Assembly: GCA_019787685.1 (NCBI GenBank)
Contig: JAHNUO010000025.1
Span: 401,466 to 465,465 of the forward strand
Direction: 5' to 3'
Origin: Chiua virens
Taxonomy: Eukaryota; Basidiomycota; Agaricomycetes; Boletales; Boletaceae
DNA length: 64,000 bases
The position numbers and the translations under genes were made by a program. Positions 1-10,222 of this stretch are shown piece after piece. The notes below the pieces were generated by a model. The model was not told the DNA's origin. It searched no databases and was given only the letters and a program-made list of their open reading frames with translations. Position 1 is the stretch's first letter; the number at the start of each line of letters is the position of its first letter.

Positions 1-1006
1 TCAACCCCATTTGTCGCGCAACTGATGGCTGGAGGGGCACATTGGTCAAGATATTGTGGTGATAACTTTGTGAGCGATGGAGACCAGGAATGGAGTACTT
101 GTCCACTCCGTCGCACAAGTTAGAGACCAACAGATTTTGGCCATCTAAGCAGGTGTCCCCACTGTGATTGATATCAACAGAGCGGAACCGCCTTTCTGAT
201 TTGTAGCACTCACATTCGACCATTCGTCTTTTTTTGCCATTTCAGATCCCAAGGCTCAACAGAGTAACAAAATCTTTAGATCGGAAAGTGAGAAAACCAG
301 AAAACTATTTGCTAAATGGAACTCACACATATCCGCTTTCCAGGTAGCAAACGAGGAGGCTTGATCCGTCATCCAGAAAGTGGACCGAGCGGGCGACATA
401 TGACTGTTTCTCTGCATTGATAGCGACTGGCAACAAGGTGTCTTCGGTGGGTTCAGTTTCAACGAGGGCGAGATGGTGCCCAGGAATATGCTTACTATGA
501 TCGGGGGCGACCTTCCACACACGAACCTCTCCGTTACCAACGCTGGCGAACCGACGATGATGAGGGTCCCACGTGAGAGACTCGATGGCTCCTGAGTGTG
601 CAAGAGTGATTGAACAGAATGAGAATAGTGGGCCATCGTCAACCCGTCGGTAGAGATGGATGTTGCCGTCTGATGCGCCGAAGATGAACGAGTCCTCGTC
701 ACGGTCAGTGAGTTTGAGCCAAGTGAGGCAACTGATGAATCCCGCTGATGGGACACATATCTCCTGTGCCATTTCACCTGATGAAAGGTTCCACAGGACG
801 ATACGACTGTCATTGCCTGAACCATGTGAGATAAAGGCTGGCAAACACACATAATACTCACCTCCACTCAGGAGGAGCGAACCGTTGGGACTGACAACGA
901 TGGCATTAACCGCCTTGGTGTGACGGGTTAGTGTGAATTTCAGAGAGATCTGGGTGGATTGATCAACGAAATGAAATTGTCAAGGGAGTAGAATTACCTG
1001 GGGCAT
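1..1006 (-). CDS. WD40-repeat protein, 3' end beyond the window
   Basis: The exon model is 1006-998, 949-862, 816-327, 273-214 and 161-1, with the frame kept across all four introns; the gene runs off the left edge. The start ATG is followed by only two codons before the first intron. The protein shows WD-type blades: HTKAVNAIVVSPNGSLLLSGG followed by NDSRIVLWNL, then SFIFGASDGNIHLY, then SGAIESLTWDPHHRRFASVG and GEVRVWKV. The last visible exon reads RIGDTCLDGQNLLVSNLCDG, which resembles the C-terminal blade of WD40 proteins that are common in agarics. I infer a beta-propeller scaffold protein; no catalytic domain is visible and the partner is unknown. The final intron could also be read as a 22-nt one, but the 52-nt version (213-162) gives the more family-like sequence. 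Confidence 0.8.
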
Positions 1007-1583
1007 GTCGCAAGGTGTTGTATTATGGTGTGCGACTGCCTAAGAAGGCCAGTTTTTATACTAGAGGTTCGATTTTCTGGTTATTGTCTATCAGCATTCA
1101 CTTAGGCACGAGTAGTCGCCAACGTACGTACTGATTCGGAGCATAATTAGGATGTAATTGTTTGGAGCAACAACCGCAGATCGCGGCGAACACGACATCG
1201 TCGACATCACCAGGTTCTTTATTGTTTCGACACCTGCACACTGCAATTGGCATAATTGATTTCGTGTCGTTTCATGCTATATGAACTATGAAGTACCTTT
1301 CCCTCATTCTTTTGTCTAAAGACATGCGTACAGGCCCGATGATCTACATTTACATTATTTTTAAGTGAGGGGAATGTGAGTGGCGGACGAGTGGGGTAAA
1401 CGACGATGGCGAAAGAAAGAAACCGTGCGAATTTCTATTTCTTAAATAGTGTCCAGCAAATTGAGTCACGTGATCACATATTGACATTTATAGACGTGTA
1501 CAGAAAGACAGACAACGGCTATTTCTGAATGCCGTCCATTTGAGAATGAGACCAATCCCCAGGCATATCATCGCGCTCCTGGC
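1007..1583. other. Intergenic, WD40 promoter side
   Basis: This is the upstream region of the minus-strand WD40 gene and the downstream region of the small gene to the right. I see no coding sequence or RNA gene. It is mixed in composition with no evident repeats. Confidence 0.5.
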
Positions 1584-2259
1584 CTAAGTACATAAGTCAC
1601 AATTTGCCAAAATCGAAAGAGACACACCTCCTGCAGCAACCGGCTGGGCAATGCTGATACATTGTATAGCAAATTTCATTATATGTGCTGAACCTTGCCA
1701 AACCACATTTCCGACGTAACACAAGGCAGCCAGCAAAATTGTCTGTCACTGGATAAGTGTGAATGGCGATGGATTAATACCTACTTACCCCTCGACGGTG
1801 CACGCCTCTGTGCGGGTACAGCGTCAGCTTAAAGTCCGCCAACGCTGATGTGACCGCCCTGTTTAATCTGGCTTCAATTTCATTACCAAATCCACCCAGA
1901 TCTCGATAGTTCAAGCCCTGGTGCGGCAGGTTAAGGTCCACCAACGCTGATGCAACCGCCCTGTTTACTCTAGCTTCGATCTCGTTACTGAAATGGGCTG
2001 GATCTTGCACATACATCGACTGATAATCAACAGCGACGGCCTAGAAATGATGTTAGCACTGCAAAGGCTGGGGTGAGCGAAGGAAAACCATTTCGTCGGA
2101 TACCTCTTGAGACGACGGATTGAGGTGTAAACTCGCCATAGGAATGTCAATATTTACTTGGAGCGGGAGCTGGGGAAACGAGCGAGATCGAGGTGGGTAC
2201 CTTCGATAGGGAAGATACCGAGCTGGATAAAGACGACTGGAAGGGTGCTCCAATTTCAT
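1584..2259 (-). CDS. Small hypothetical protein with duplicated helix motif and hydrophobic tail
   Basis: A tentative three-exon model (2259-2104, 2040-1789, 1742-1584) gives 188 residues. All junctions are phase 0, with donors GTATCC and GTAAGT and acceptors CTAG and ACAG. The N-terminal third is basic and Pro/Arg-rich. The middle holds two copies of an amphipathic helix motif, NEIEARxNRAVxSALxDx, exactly 34 codons apart. The last exon is hydrophobic (ILLAALCYVGNVVW, then a second apolar stretch) and could be one or two membrane segments. I do not recognise the family. The start ATG is the first in the open frame, but an upstream exon cannot be excluded; another minus-strand open stretch lies at 2287-2472. 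I infer a small membrane protein with a helical soluble part. Confidence 0.35.
1826..1986 (-). repeat. 102-bp direct duplication inside the small gene
   Basis: Two copies of a sequence containing ccaacgctgatg..accgccctgttta lie 102 bp apart (near 1839 and 1941). They encode the two NEIEAR helices. The spacing is a multiple of three, so the duplication kept the frame. Confidence 0.7.
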
Positions 2260-2633
2260 GAGGACAGGACAGTTGCAGAGAGAGAACTACTCGCGTAGTT
2301 TTATGGTCGTGAAGGACGAACCGTCAATTGTTAACTGTGATCCGGTCAGAACGCTTGGCGGTGTCCATGTGTCTAGAGAATAAATCAGGGGCATTCTGAG
2401 AGTAGAAAAGCTCAACGGGCGCACCTGATGCCAACACTCAGATCGAAGTGACGCAATCCGCAGAGATTTCATTACGTGGTCGATGATTATTGTTCGTCTG
2501 TTCGGTCCAGAGTCTCTAATTGTAGTGTCGCTATGACTGCGACTATACTTCTAACTTAACATTAACTATGTATCTTTATATAAGTGAGTGGCAAAGAGGG
2601 AAAGAGTAGTCGTGCGAATATTCTGGTCTTAAG
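2260..2633. other. Intergenic between small gene and retrotransposon
   Basis: This holds the presumed 5' side of the small gene and the left flank of the retrotransposon insertion. A short open minus-strand stretch (2287-2472) has no recognisable similarity. An AT-rich patch with tttatataag lies near 2574-2583. Confidence 0.4.
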
Positions 2634-3048
2634 TGTCACGGCACGCTCCGCTTGTGTTGGCGAAACGTGGAAGGCGAGTGCGAGTGCGAAAGGGGAAGGT
2701 GACTGAGCCGGTAGATGGTTTGTTGAGTGTGCGAGAAAGAGTGAATGCGTCCGTGCGTAGAGAGAGTCGGAGAACGTGCGGAATCGGGAGACTCGGAAGG
2801 CGTGCGGAACGTCGGAATACTTCGGATTGAACTGAAACGATCGGGATTGGACTCTTAGACTGATTATTATGGATATTTGAGACGAACGTACAAGGAGGCT
2901 TATATACGAAAGTGAAAAGGCTATGAAGTGTATGGTAAACAGAGAGCTTAGAAACGACTGAATAGTGCTGAATAACGCTGACAAATAAAATGAAAAGGCA
3001 GTGGTTGCTCGGACCAGATCTGTAGCCGGATGCGTAGCAATCCTTACA
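2634..3048 (-). repeat. 3' LTR of the Ty3/Gypsy element
   Basis: It is 415 bp and pairs base for base with 9148-9562 at a constant offset of 6514. The only differences are at 2638, 2955 and 3006, all transitions. Confidence 0.97.
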
Positions 3049-3063
3049 CCTCCCTTTCACTTC
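3049..3063 (-). promoter_or_regulatory. Polypurine tract
   Basis: On the element strand the bases directly before the 3' LTR read GAAGTGAAAGGGAGG. This is the expected all-purine primer for plus-strand DNA synthesis. Confidence 0.8.
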
Positions 3064-3096
3064 GAATAGTGACTGTCCCAGTCGCTCTGCAAACAC

Positions 3097-6000
3097 CTAA
3101 GGTTCTTCTTCGGCAGCGAGACCAGCGAGATCTGATGGATCGACAAAGCGAGTGACATCGACATGAGTGGGTGAACGGGGATAGTACGGAATGAGGCGGA
3201 ATGCAGCAAAACGAAGCTTCGAAACGGTTCCGTCGACTTCGGCGAGACGGTAGGAGCCGATATTGTGGGAACGAGAGATGACGACCATGGGACCGAAATA
3301 GCGTGGGCGACACTTCGCGTTGGACGCGGGTTCGATCTTTTTGTTCAAGACGAGGACGAGCGATCCGGGGCGGAAATCGTGATCGTGAATCGCATGCGCC
3401 AGGCGACATTCGAAGTCAGCAACAGATGAGAAGCGGCTGCGCAAGATCTGGTCGTGGATCACGGATAAGTCTTCGTCTCATTTCGCAAGCTGGCGAGTGT
3501 GGACAGCAATGAGCTCATTGGTCGTGACGCGCTTGGTTATGTGGGGAATGAGGAACGTGGCCTCGGTGATGTCAAACGGAAGGAGCGGCTCGGTGCCGTG
3601 AGCCATGTAGTACGGTGTGTGTCCGGTTGCTTTGCGGGTTGTGACGCGATCGGCCCAAAAGACGTGCAGGGCGAGCGATGGCCATTGCGTGATATCCCCA
3701 TTACATGCTTTGACGAGCGAGTCACGGATGGTACGGTGCGAGTGTTCAACAATGCCGTTTGCTTTTGAGTTGTACGCGGAAATGCGAATGTGGCGGATAT
3801 GATACTTCTCAGCGAGCCAGTTGAGTGCGGCAACAAACGGGGTTCCGTTATCTGTGACGATCTCCTCAAGACCTCCCCATCTGCATAAAATTTCTTCAAA
3901 TATAAAGGATCCGACAGTGCGTGCGGTCTCCTTCTTGAGTTTCTGCCATTCCGGCCATCCGGTGAGTGAGCAGCGAGCTTGGACGATGTACGAGTATCCC
4001 TGTGCGGTCGGCATGTGCATGGAATCGACGTATGCTTTGTGGAAGAGTGGTGCTGGTGTAGCGACGACAGGCGGAATGACGACCTTCTCGACTGAGCGGA
4101 TCTGGCACTGATGACACGTCTTGATGTACCAGGCAACGTCTGCTGTAAGTGATGGCCACCAGAAGCGGTCAGCGATGGTGCGGCGGGTAGCATAAATTCC
4201 CTTGTGGCCGAGCTTGTCATGTGTTTCCTTGAGAAAGCGAATGCGATCCAATCCGAATAAGACTTTCTGATGTCGTCCGGTGGATTCTTTGCGCCAGAGA
4301 TGATCTGCAGATATGAAGAACTCGGTTGCGCGTTTGATAAAACGGCTGTGTTGATTGTCTGTGATGTTGGATGGGATCGAGAGAGTGGAGAGAAACTGAA
4401 AAATGTCCTTGAGTTCGCGATCACGCTGCTTCATTCCTTCGCTCGTCGGTAGGGTAATGTCTTCATCGTCTGATCTGTTCGTCGCTGAGAGGACTAGTGG
4501 TCCTCCTCCTCCCTGGGGATTCTGAAAAATTTCGTCCTCGATCACCTTTGAAATCCAGATTCCTAATCCTAATGCTTCATCAAGCCATTCCTCAACCTCT
4601 GCTTCTTCTTCTTCCTCGTTGTTCTCCTCATCTTCTCCTTTTCTTCGGCGTGAAAGGCCATCTGGGCCTTGGTGGCGTGATGCGGGAACATGTTTGAGCT
4701 CGAAATCGAACATGAGAATACCTGCGATCCAGCGGTTCATTGCGGCGTTCGGCTGGATGTCTGGATTGTTCAGCATGCCTTTAATATACTTCGCGTCGAC
4801 TTCGACAATGAGTTTCTTGATGCCGATGATCCAGACTTTAACAGATCGGAGTGCGCGAAATAGACCGTATAATTCGATTTTGGCCTGCGAGTAGCGAGAT
4901 TTGCGATCGTTCCATGTGATGGATCCGAAACGAGAGGGACGACGTGCTTGGTTTTCATCTTCTTGGTAGAGAATATATCCGACTGCGATGCAGGATGAGT
5001 CGACGGCAAGGATGACAGGGCATGCGGAGGTGTAATCGATCGGGCAGATTGCGGGCGAGCTAACTACAGCAGCTTTGAGGTGGTTCATTGCATTCCGGTG
5101 CTCATCAGTCCAAGTGAAGGGAATGGCATCGCGGGTTAGGTCGACAAGTGGTCGAGCAATCTTCGCATAATCCTTGATCCAATTCCGGACAGTTCCTGTT
5201 GTCCCTAAGAATCCGCGGACTTCTGTGCGAGACTGGCATGGGCTGGGCCATTTTGTGATTTTCGCGACTTTCGACTGGTCTGGGACACGCCCATTGTAAT
5301 TGCAGGACTGTCCAACGACAATGACTTCGGGTTGGCAAAGAAAAAGCTTCTTCGCGGATACAGTAGCTCCAGCGTGCTTCAAACGATGTAAAACACGGTT
5401 GACATCAACACAATGCTCCCATACGAAGCGGCGGATACCTGGGTTGTCGGCTATGGTTTCGTAGGTACCATCGGGAAGTTCATAGCGTGTACGCGGGCCG
5501 AGAACATTGATATCATCTTGGAAATTCGGGGCAATGTCGATTTCGGCTTGGAGAATGAATGCGACATCGTTCTGGAAAACGGCAGGTGAATCCGTCCATC
5601 CCATAGGAAGCGATGTGAGACGGAAGGTCCCAAGAGGTGTCTGGAATGTCATGAGGTCACGGGAATCTTCAGCAAGAGCACGGTGGTCGAATCCAACGAA
5701 TAAATCCATCATGGTGTAGATTGCGCGGCCTGCGGATTGCTCGGCAAACATCTCAACGTATGGGAGAGTGGCGGTGTCTTTAACAGTGACAGCATTGAGC
5801 GGCTGTAGGTTGTGAACAATGCGGACAGATCCGTTCTTCTTCGCGACACAAAACCATTTCGACTGGTACGAGCTGTTTGAAGGCTCATAGACTCCGGATG
5901 CAATCTTTGATTTAATGAGCTGGATGACTTCGTCACGGATTCCGGGTGGGATTGGTGGCTGACGTTGGACCCATGGCGTGTGCTCGATGATTGGGATGAC

Positions 6001-8643
6001 TACGGGTGGGAAATAGTCGTCACGGAAGCGTCCTTTCTCGGTTTCATCCCATGCGAGACCCAATTCATTGTTTTGTAAAACGTGCGCGGCGAGTTTCTGT
6101 TCCTCTGGTAGTAAGAATTTGTTGGAGAAGATTCCGAGATCAGTCATCCGTTCGTGTGTGATGCGCTTTCCGGGTGAGAATGGTGGTGGATTAGGGGATA
6201 GATGTGGAAGTGAGTTGAGTGGGTCTTCTGGAAAACAACGGACAATACGAGCATGGTGGGGCATGGTGGTAGCAACTGGCTTGACTCGGTTTGCAACTTT
6301 CTTGTATGCGAGCACATGGCGGATTGGATCTATGTCGAAGGTCTGTTGAAGCTGGTATTCTGCGAGCGAGGACATGGAAAGCGACGAGATCGCTCCCTGC
6401 CATTCGGTCTGGGTTAGTGCTAATGCATGTGCACTGTGTGGCTTGTGAGGGAATGGTTGTGCATGCGTAGGGATCATCCGGACATTGGATGGGTCGAGCG
6501 GATCTGCAATGGTAATGCTAACGTCGCATGCGGTTTCGTGTTTCTGGAGGTGGACAAGGCGCTGCCATGGGCGGCCGAGAAGGAGACGATATGGGGCATT
6601 TGGGACGACATACGCGTGAGCCCAAGTCTTGAGACCGTCAACTGTAATTTCCAGCATCTCGATACATCCCATCATTGGTTGCGAGTCGCCGTTCGCCGTT
6701 TGCATTGTCATTCCTGTGTGATTCGAGATTGGTGTTCCGAGATGCTCCCAAACGTCCTGGCGGATGACTACGATTTCGGATCCTTCATCAAGTAGCGCAA
6801 GCTCGTCAATTTTCCCATTTAAGACAACTTTGATTTCGCGAAGGGGTGTGGCATGCTCGATCTGGACTGGCGGCAAGGTAGTGACTGCGGTCGTCAACGG
6901 AGTGGGAATCCGATGCGTTTTGCAATATTCAACTGCTTCCTTTCGTAAGTCGGGGCTGATGGCTAATAAATCTGCGACGGAAAGGTTCGGAATCGTCGTA
7001 TGAAGAAGTAATTCATAGACCCGTTTGGCAGCGTCAGGGGATGCAGCTTTCGATTCATACGTATACGCCGGAACATGCTTGAGTGGTGCAGAGTCTCTGG
7101 ACGCTGGTATGGATTGTGCAGGTATGGAAATGGGCGGTTTGGGTGTCTCTGGTGTTTGTTTAGCTGAGCGAGTGGGTTCCGGAGGTGGGATCTCTGTATC
7201 AGTGCGAGCAGCCACGCGTGCCTTGGATCTCATGAGGGCTAAAACATCAGCATCCTCCTCATCAGGTACTTCCTCGATGGATGCTCGGGTGTCTGTGATA
7301 GCATCTTCGATGCGGTTGCATTCGAAGAGAACCGCAGACGGTTCTGGTGCAACAAACATATTCGTAGTGGCTTGCTGAAGATGCGGCGGGGATTCTCTGA
7401 CGAATTCGGATGGAGTGCGAGCAGGTGGGATTGCGTGGTTCTGATAGTACTCGTCAATTGTGTCCTTGAATAAATTGGTTGTCGCATGACGTTTGATACG
7501 TCCTCCATCGGGAAAGTTGAGATAACCGTTTTTGCGGATGACGCGGCCTGCTCGGATATACTCGAGTACGCATATGCAATCACGAAGAAAATGACCTCCG
7601 CCACACATATAGCATGAGGAGTTGGCGACGGTGGTGCTTTGTGGGCGACTCTGGTGCGGGGTCTGTGACTGACGGGAAGATGGGGAAGCCCAGGCCTGTG
7701 CCGCGGCTGGAGCGAGGCATGCGAGGCGAGTGTAGAGAGCCGAGTAGGAGACGTCTGCTAAGTTGAGCGTATGTAACTTACAGCCGATCTCTTCAACTTC
7801 GTCGATATGTGCCTTGGAGATCGCGCTTGAATCGAACATGACTCGCTTGGTCTGTATATCACGAGGGGCTTCTTTCTTGCGACTATTTTCATCATCTGAT
7901 TCATCGTCAGAGTCTTTGATCTGTGCAATTCGACTTGTTCGTGACTGATCCTTCTTATCAGCTGAGCTGCCTTGTCCGTCGCGCAGGGACTTCATACGTG
8001 CGGCTATTGGGTCATTGAGGTCTGCGTCAAACGCGTCATCGGAAAGGACAAAACGTCCAGCCTCCATCACCTTCTCGTAATGGGTTGGTTCATCGCGAGA
8101 ATACTGTGAGTCTTTCAACTCGAGGCGTCGGTCGATAGCGCGGCGGACAGAAAGCGGCAATCCAGTCCAAAAATAGCAATCCCGTTCATTGGCAGAGATC
8201 TTCTTCTGATCAACAAGCCAGACGGCAATGGGACGGAAACGGCGATAGTATTGTTGTAACTCGGTTTCGGTGGAGATATCGTCATTGGAAGGGGCGGCGA
8301 CGGCTAGTTCAAGGTCGCGACGAGTGTATTTGATGCCTTTGTCTGCGCCGGGGTACTGCTCAAGAATGCTCTGTTTGAATACAACGTAGTCATGACTCTC
8401 GTATCCTGTAAGCGTAACCCAAAAACACTTGGTCATCTTATCGACATAGCGAATAACCAACTTGCATTTTTCCGCATCGGAAAGGGTACTCGCGTCCGCA
8501 TAATCCTCAAAGAGTTCGAAGAACTCAAGCAGCTCGGATGTTTCACCATTAAACATCGGCGCTTTCGAAGACATAGGCGACGGCATTGCATTAATGCCCT
8601 TCAAATTGATGGTATTCGTGGTGCCCGTGGAAAGAGATGACAT
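3097..8643 (-). CDS. Gag-Pol polyprotein of the Ty3/Gypsy element, one premature stop
   Basis: The frame is open from before 8916 down to a TGA at 3478-3480, then continues in the same frame to a stop at 3097. The longer upstream stretch starts at a GTG; the first ATG is at 8643. Order on the protein: Gag core, a zinc knuckle at 7613-7575, and a protease with LLDEGSEIV (near 6800-6750). The RT follows, with the active-site block FQDDINV in place of the common YxDD (near 5530-5510), then RNase H with LAVDSS (near 5010). The integrase has an HHCC finger (near 4230-4100) and a DDE core at VDSMH (4031-4013), TDNGTP (near 3858-3841) and IVEHSH (near 3757-3736). The part after the TGA is the integrase C-terminal SH3-like tail (RPGSLVLVLNKK, RYFGPMVV). 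The stop fits a CGA to TGA transition. Gag and Pol share one frame, so no frameshift signal is needed. Confidence 0.93.
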
Positions 8644-9124
8644 GATCGCGGATGGAGCTGGCGGCGGTTGCGTGAGGGACGGCTGTGGTGGTTGTACGAG
8701 AGCAGGTGGCAGCGGCTGTACAGGTGAAGGTGGAGGCGGCTGCAGGAAAACTGCTGGGGTGCGTAATTGAAAACGGGCGTGCGAAGGCTGAAAGATCGAT
8801 GATGCGGATGGGATGCTTGACGTGAAGGGTGATACAGAGATGGACAGCGATTCAGATGGGGACTCGGATTCGACAGGTGATGGGATGCGATCTATAGATA
8901 CTTCGGCTGGGGTCACGAAAACTTCTTCTGGCTGATCTGCGGAAAACGGCGTGTTTGGCTGTGTGGGTTGGGTCGCAGCTCGTCGGGTGGCTCCTCTCGT
9001 TAGGACACCGGGCGGAAGCAGTGGGTGCTTCGGGATATGAGCGGGAACGGACGCGTTGCTGTGGGATGGTTTAGGTGGAATGGTGGAAATAGGCGCGGGA
9101 GGATGTGGCTAAATCAGAAACTTC

Positions 9125-9142
9125 CCCTCGCGGTGGGCTCCA
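9125..9142 (-). promoter_or_regulatory. Candidate primer binding site
   Basis: Five bases inside the 5' LTR the element strand reads TGGAGCCCACCGCGAGG. It begins with TGG, as expected for a site complementary to a tRNA 3' CCA end. I could not match it to a particular tRNA. Confidence 0.4.
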
Positions 9143-9147
9143 ATGTT

Positions 9148-9562
9148 TGTCGCGGCACGCTCCGCTTGTGTTGGCGAAACGTGGAAGGCGAGTGCGAGTG
9201 CGAAAGGGGAAGGTGACTGAGCCGGTAGATGGTTTGTTGAGTGTGCGAGAAAGAGTGAATGCGTCCGTGCGTAGAGAGAGTCGGAGAACGTGCGGAATCG
9301 GGAGACTCGGAAGGCGTGCGGAACGTCGGAATACTTCGGATTGAACTGAAACGATCGGGATTGGACTCTTAGACTGATTATTATGGATATTTGAGACGAA
9401 CGTACAAGGAGGCTTATATACGAAAGTGAAAAGGCTATGAAGTGTATGGTAAACAGAGAGCTTAGAAATGACTGAATAGTGCTGAATAACGCTGACAAAT
9501 AAAATGAAAAGGCAGTGGTCGCTCGGACCAGATCTGTAGCCGGATGCGTAGCAATCCTTACA
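9148..9562 (-). repeat. 5' LTR of the Ty3/Gypsy element
   Basis: It is 415 bp, the promoter-bearing LTR in element orientation. It starts TGTAAGGATTGC and ends CCGCGACA on the minus strand. Confidence 0.97.
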
Positions 9563-10222
9563 TAAGTAGTGCCCTGCGACTTGAGTGGCCACGTGAGTCT
9601 TGTGGAATTACCCGGGCGGAGCGTCAAACACTATTTAAGCCGCCGCTCGAGAACATACCACTCTTTCTTCCGCTCAACTACCTAGATCCTAGCACCATGT
9701 ACTTAACTTTGTAGTAGTTTTTTTTTTCACATTCCCTCAATGTCACTGTTGGTCGGGTGCATTGCAAAACGCCATTGGTGCTGCCGTATCGGCGAATATG
9801 AATTGGTCAGGTGCGTTGCAAAACCCGGCGCTGCTGTATCTACGAATAATAAGAGCACATTGTCATAGATACTAGGTACGCCGGACGAACAACAAGCTTA
9901 TGCCAAACAAAAAAGCTAAAACCGATTAGTACACCCAGCAATTGTAAGTTCTCTCGGCAAAGATGAGATCTGCTATCTTGAACATTGATCAGCAGGACAC
10001 CGCTCGCTCGGTAAAGGCAATCACATCTCCCGAGGGGAAATATGGAGATCGGCGGTCTCATCCAAGTTCTTGCCGATCACGATGGAGGTCCGTCTGGCCA
10101 CATTGGTATGTCCTAGTATGCTCCCTTTATTGTCTGCTCATCCGGGACATGCGGCATTACCAGGTATTTGAACGCGGCCGTTGGACCACTCAGCTCGACT
10201 CACAAAAGTTCTGTTTTCACCT
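9563..10222. other. Intergenic, 5' side of the F-box gene
   Basis: This is the right flank of the retrotransposon, then the upstream region of the F-box gene. A poly-T run lies near 9717-9727. A short sequence is repeated: attggtcgggtgcattgcaaaac near 9750 and attggtcaggtgcgttgcaaaac near 9803. No gene is seen. Confidence 0.4.

Larger units (their letters stand above)
2634..9562 (-). mobile_element. Complete Ty3/Gypsy-type LTR retrotransposon
   Basis: The 6.9-kb element lies on the minus strand, so its 5' LTR is the right one. Two 415-bp LTRs of equal length start TG and end CA. They flank a single gag-pol frame in the order gag, protease, RT, RNase H, integrase, which is diagnostic of Ty3/Gypsy. 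The insertion is bordered by the direct repeat TAAG (2630-2633 and 9563-9566). A fifth matching base (T) is ambiguous because the LTR itself starts with T. The 3' LTR is preceded by a purine tract, and a TGG-starting primer-site candidate follows the 5' LTR. The LTRs differ at only three positions, so insertion was recent. One in-frame stop in the integrase C-terminal region probably makes this copy non-autonomous. Confidence 0.95.

Noticed and set aside
162..213. 22-nt micro-intron in the WD40 gene
   Set aside because: The same donor with an acceptor 52 nt away keeps the frame and gives a more family-like sequence, so no micro-intron is needed.
8643..8916. Pro-rich N-terminal extension of gag-pol
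   Set aside because: The frame is open upstream but has no ATG; translation from GTG is unlikely, so I set the start at 8643.
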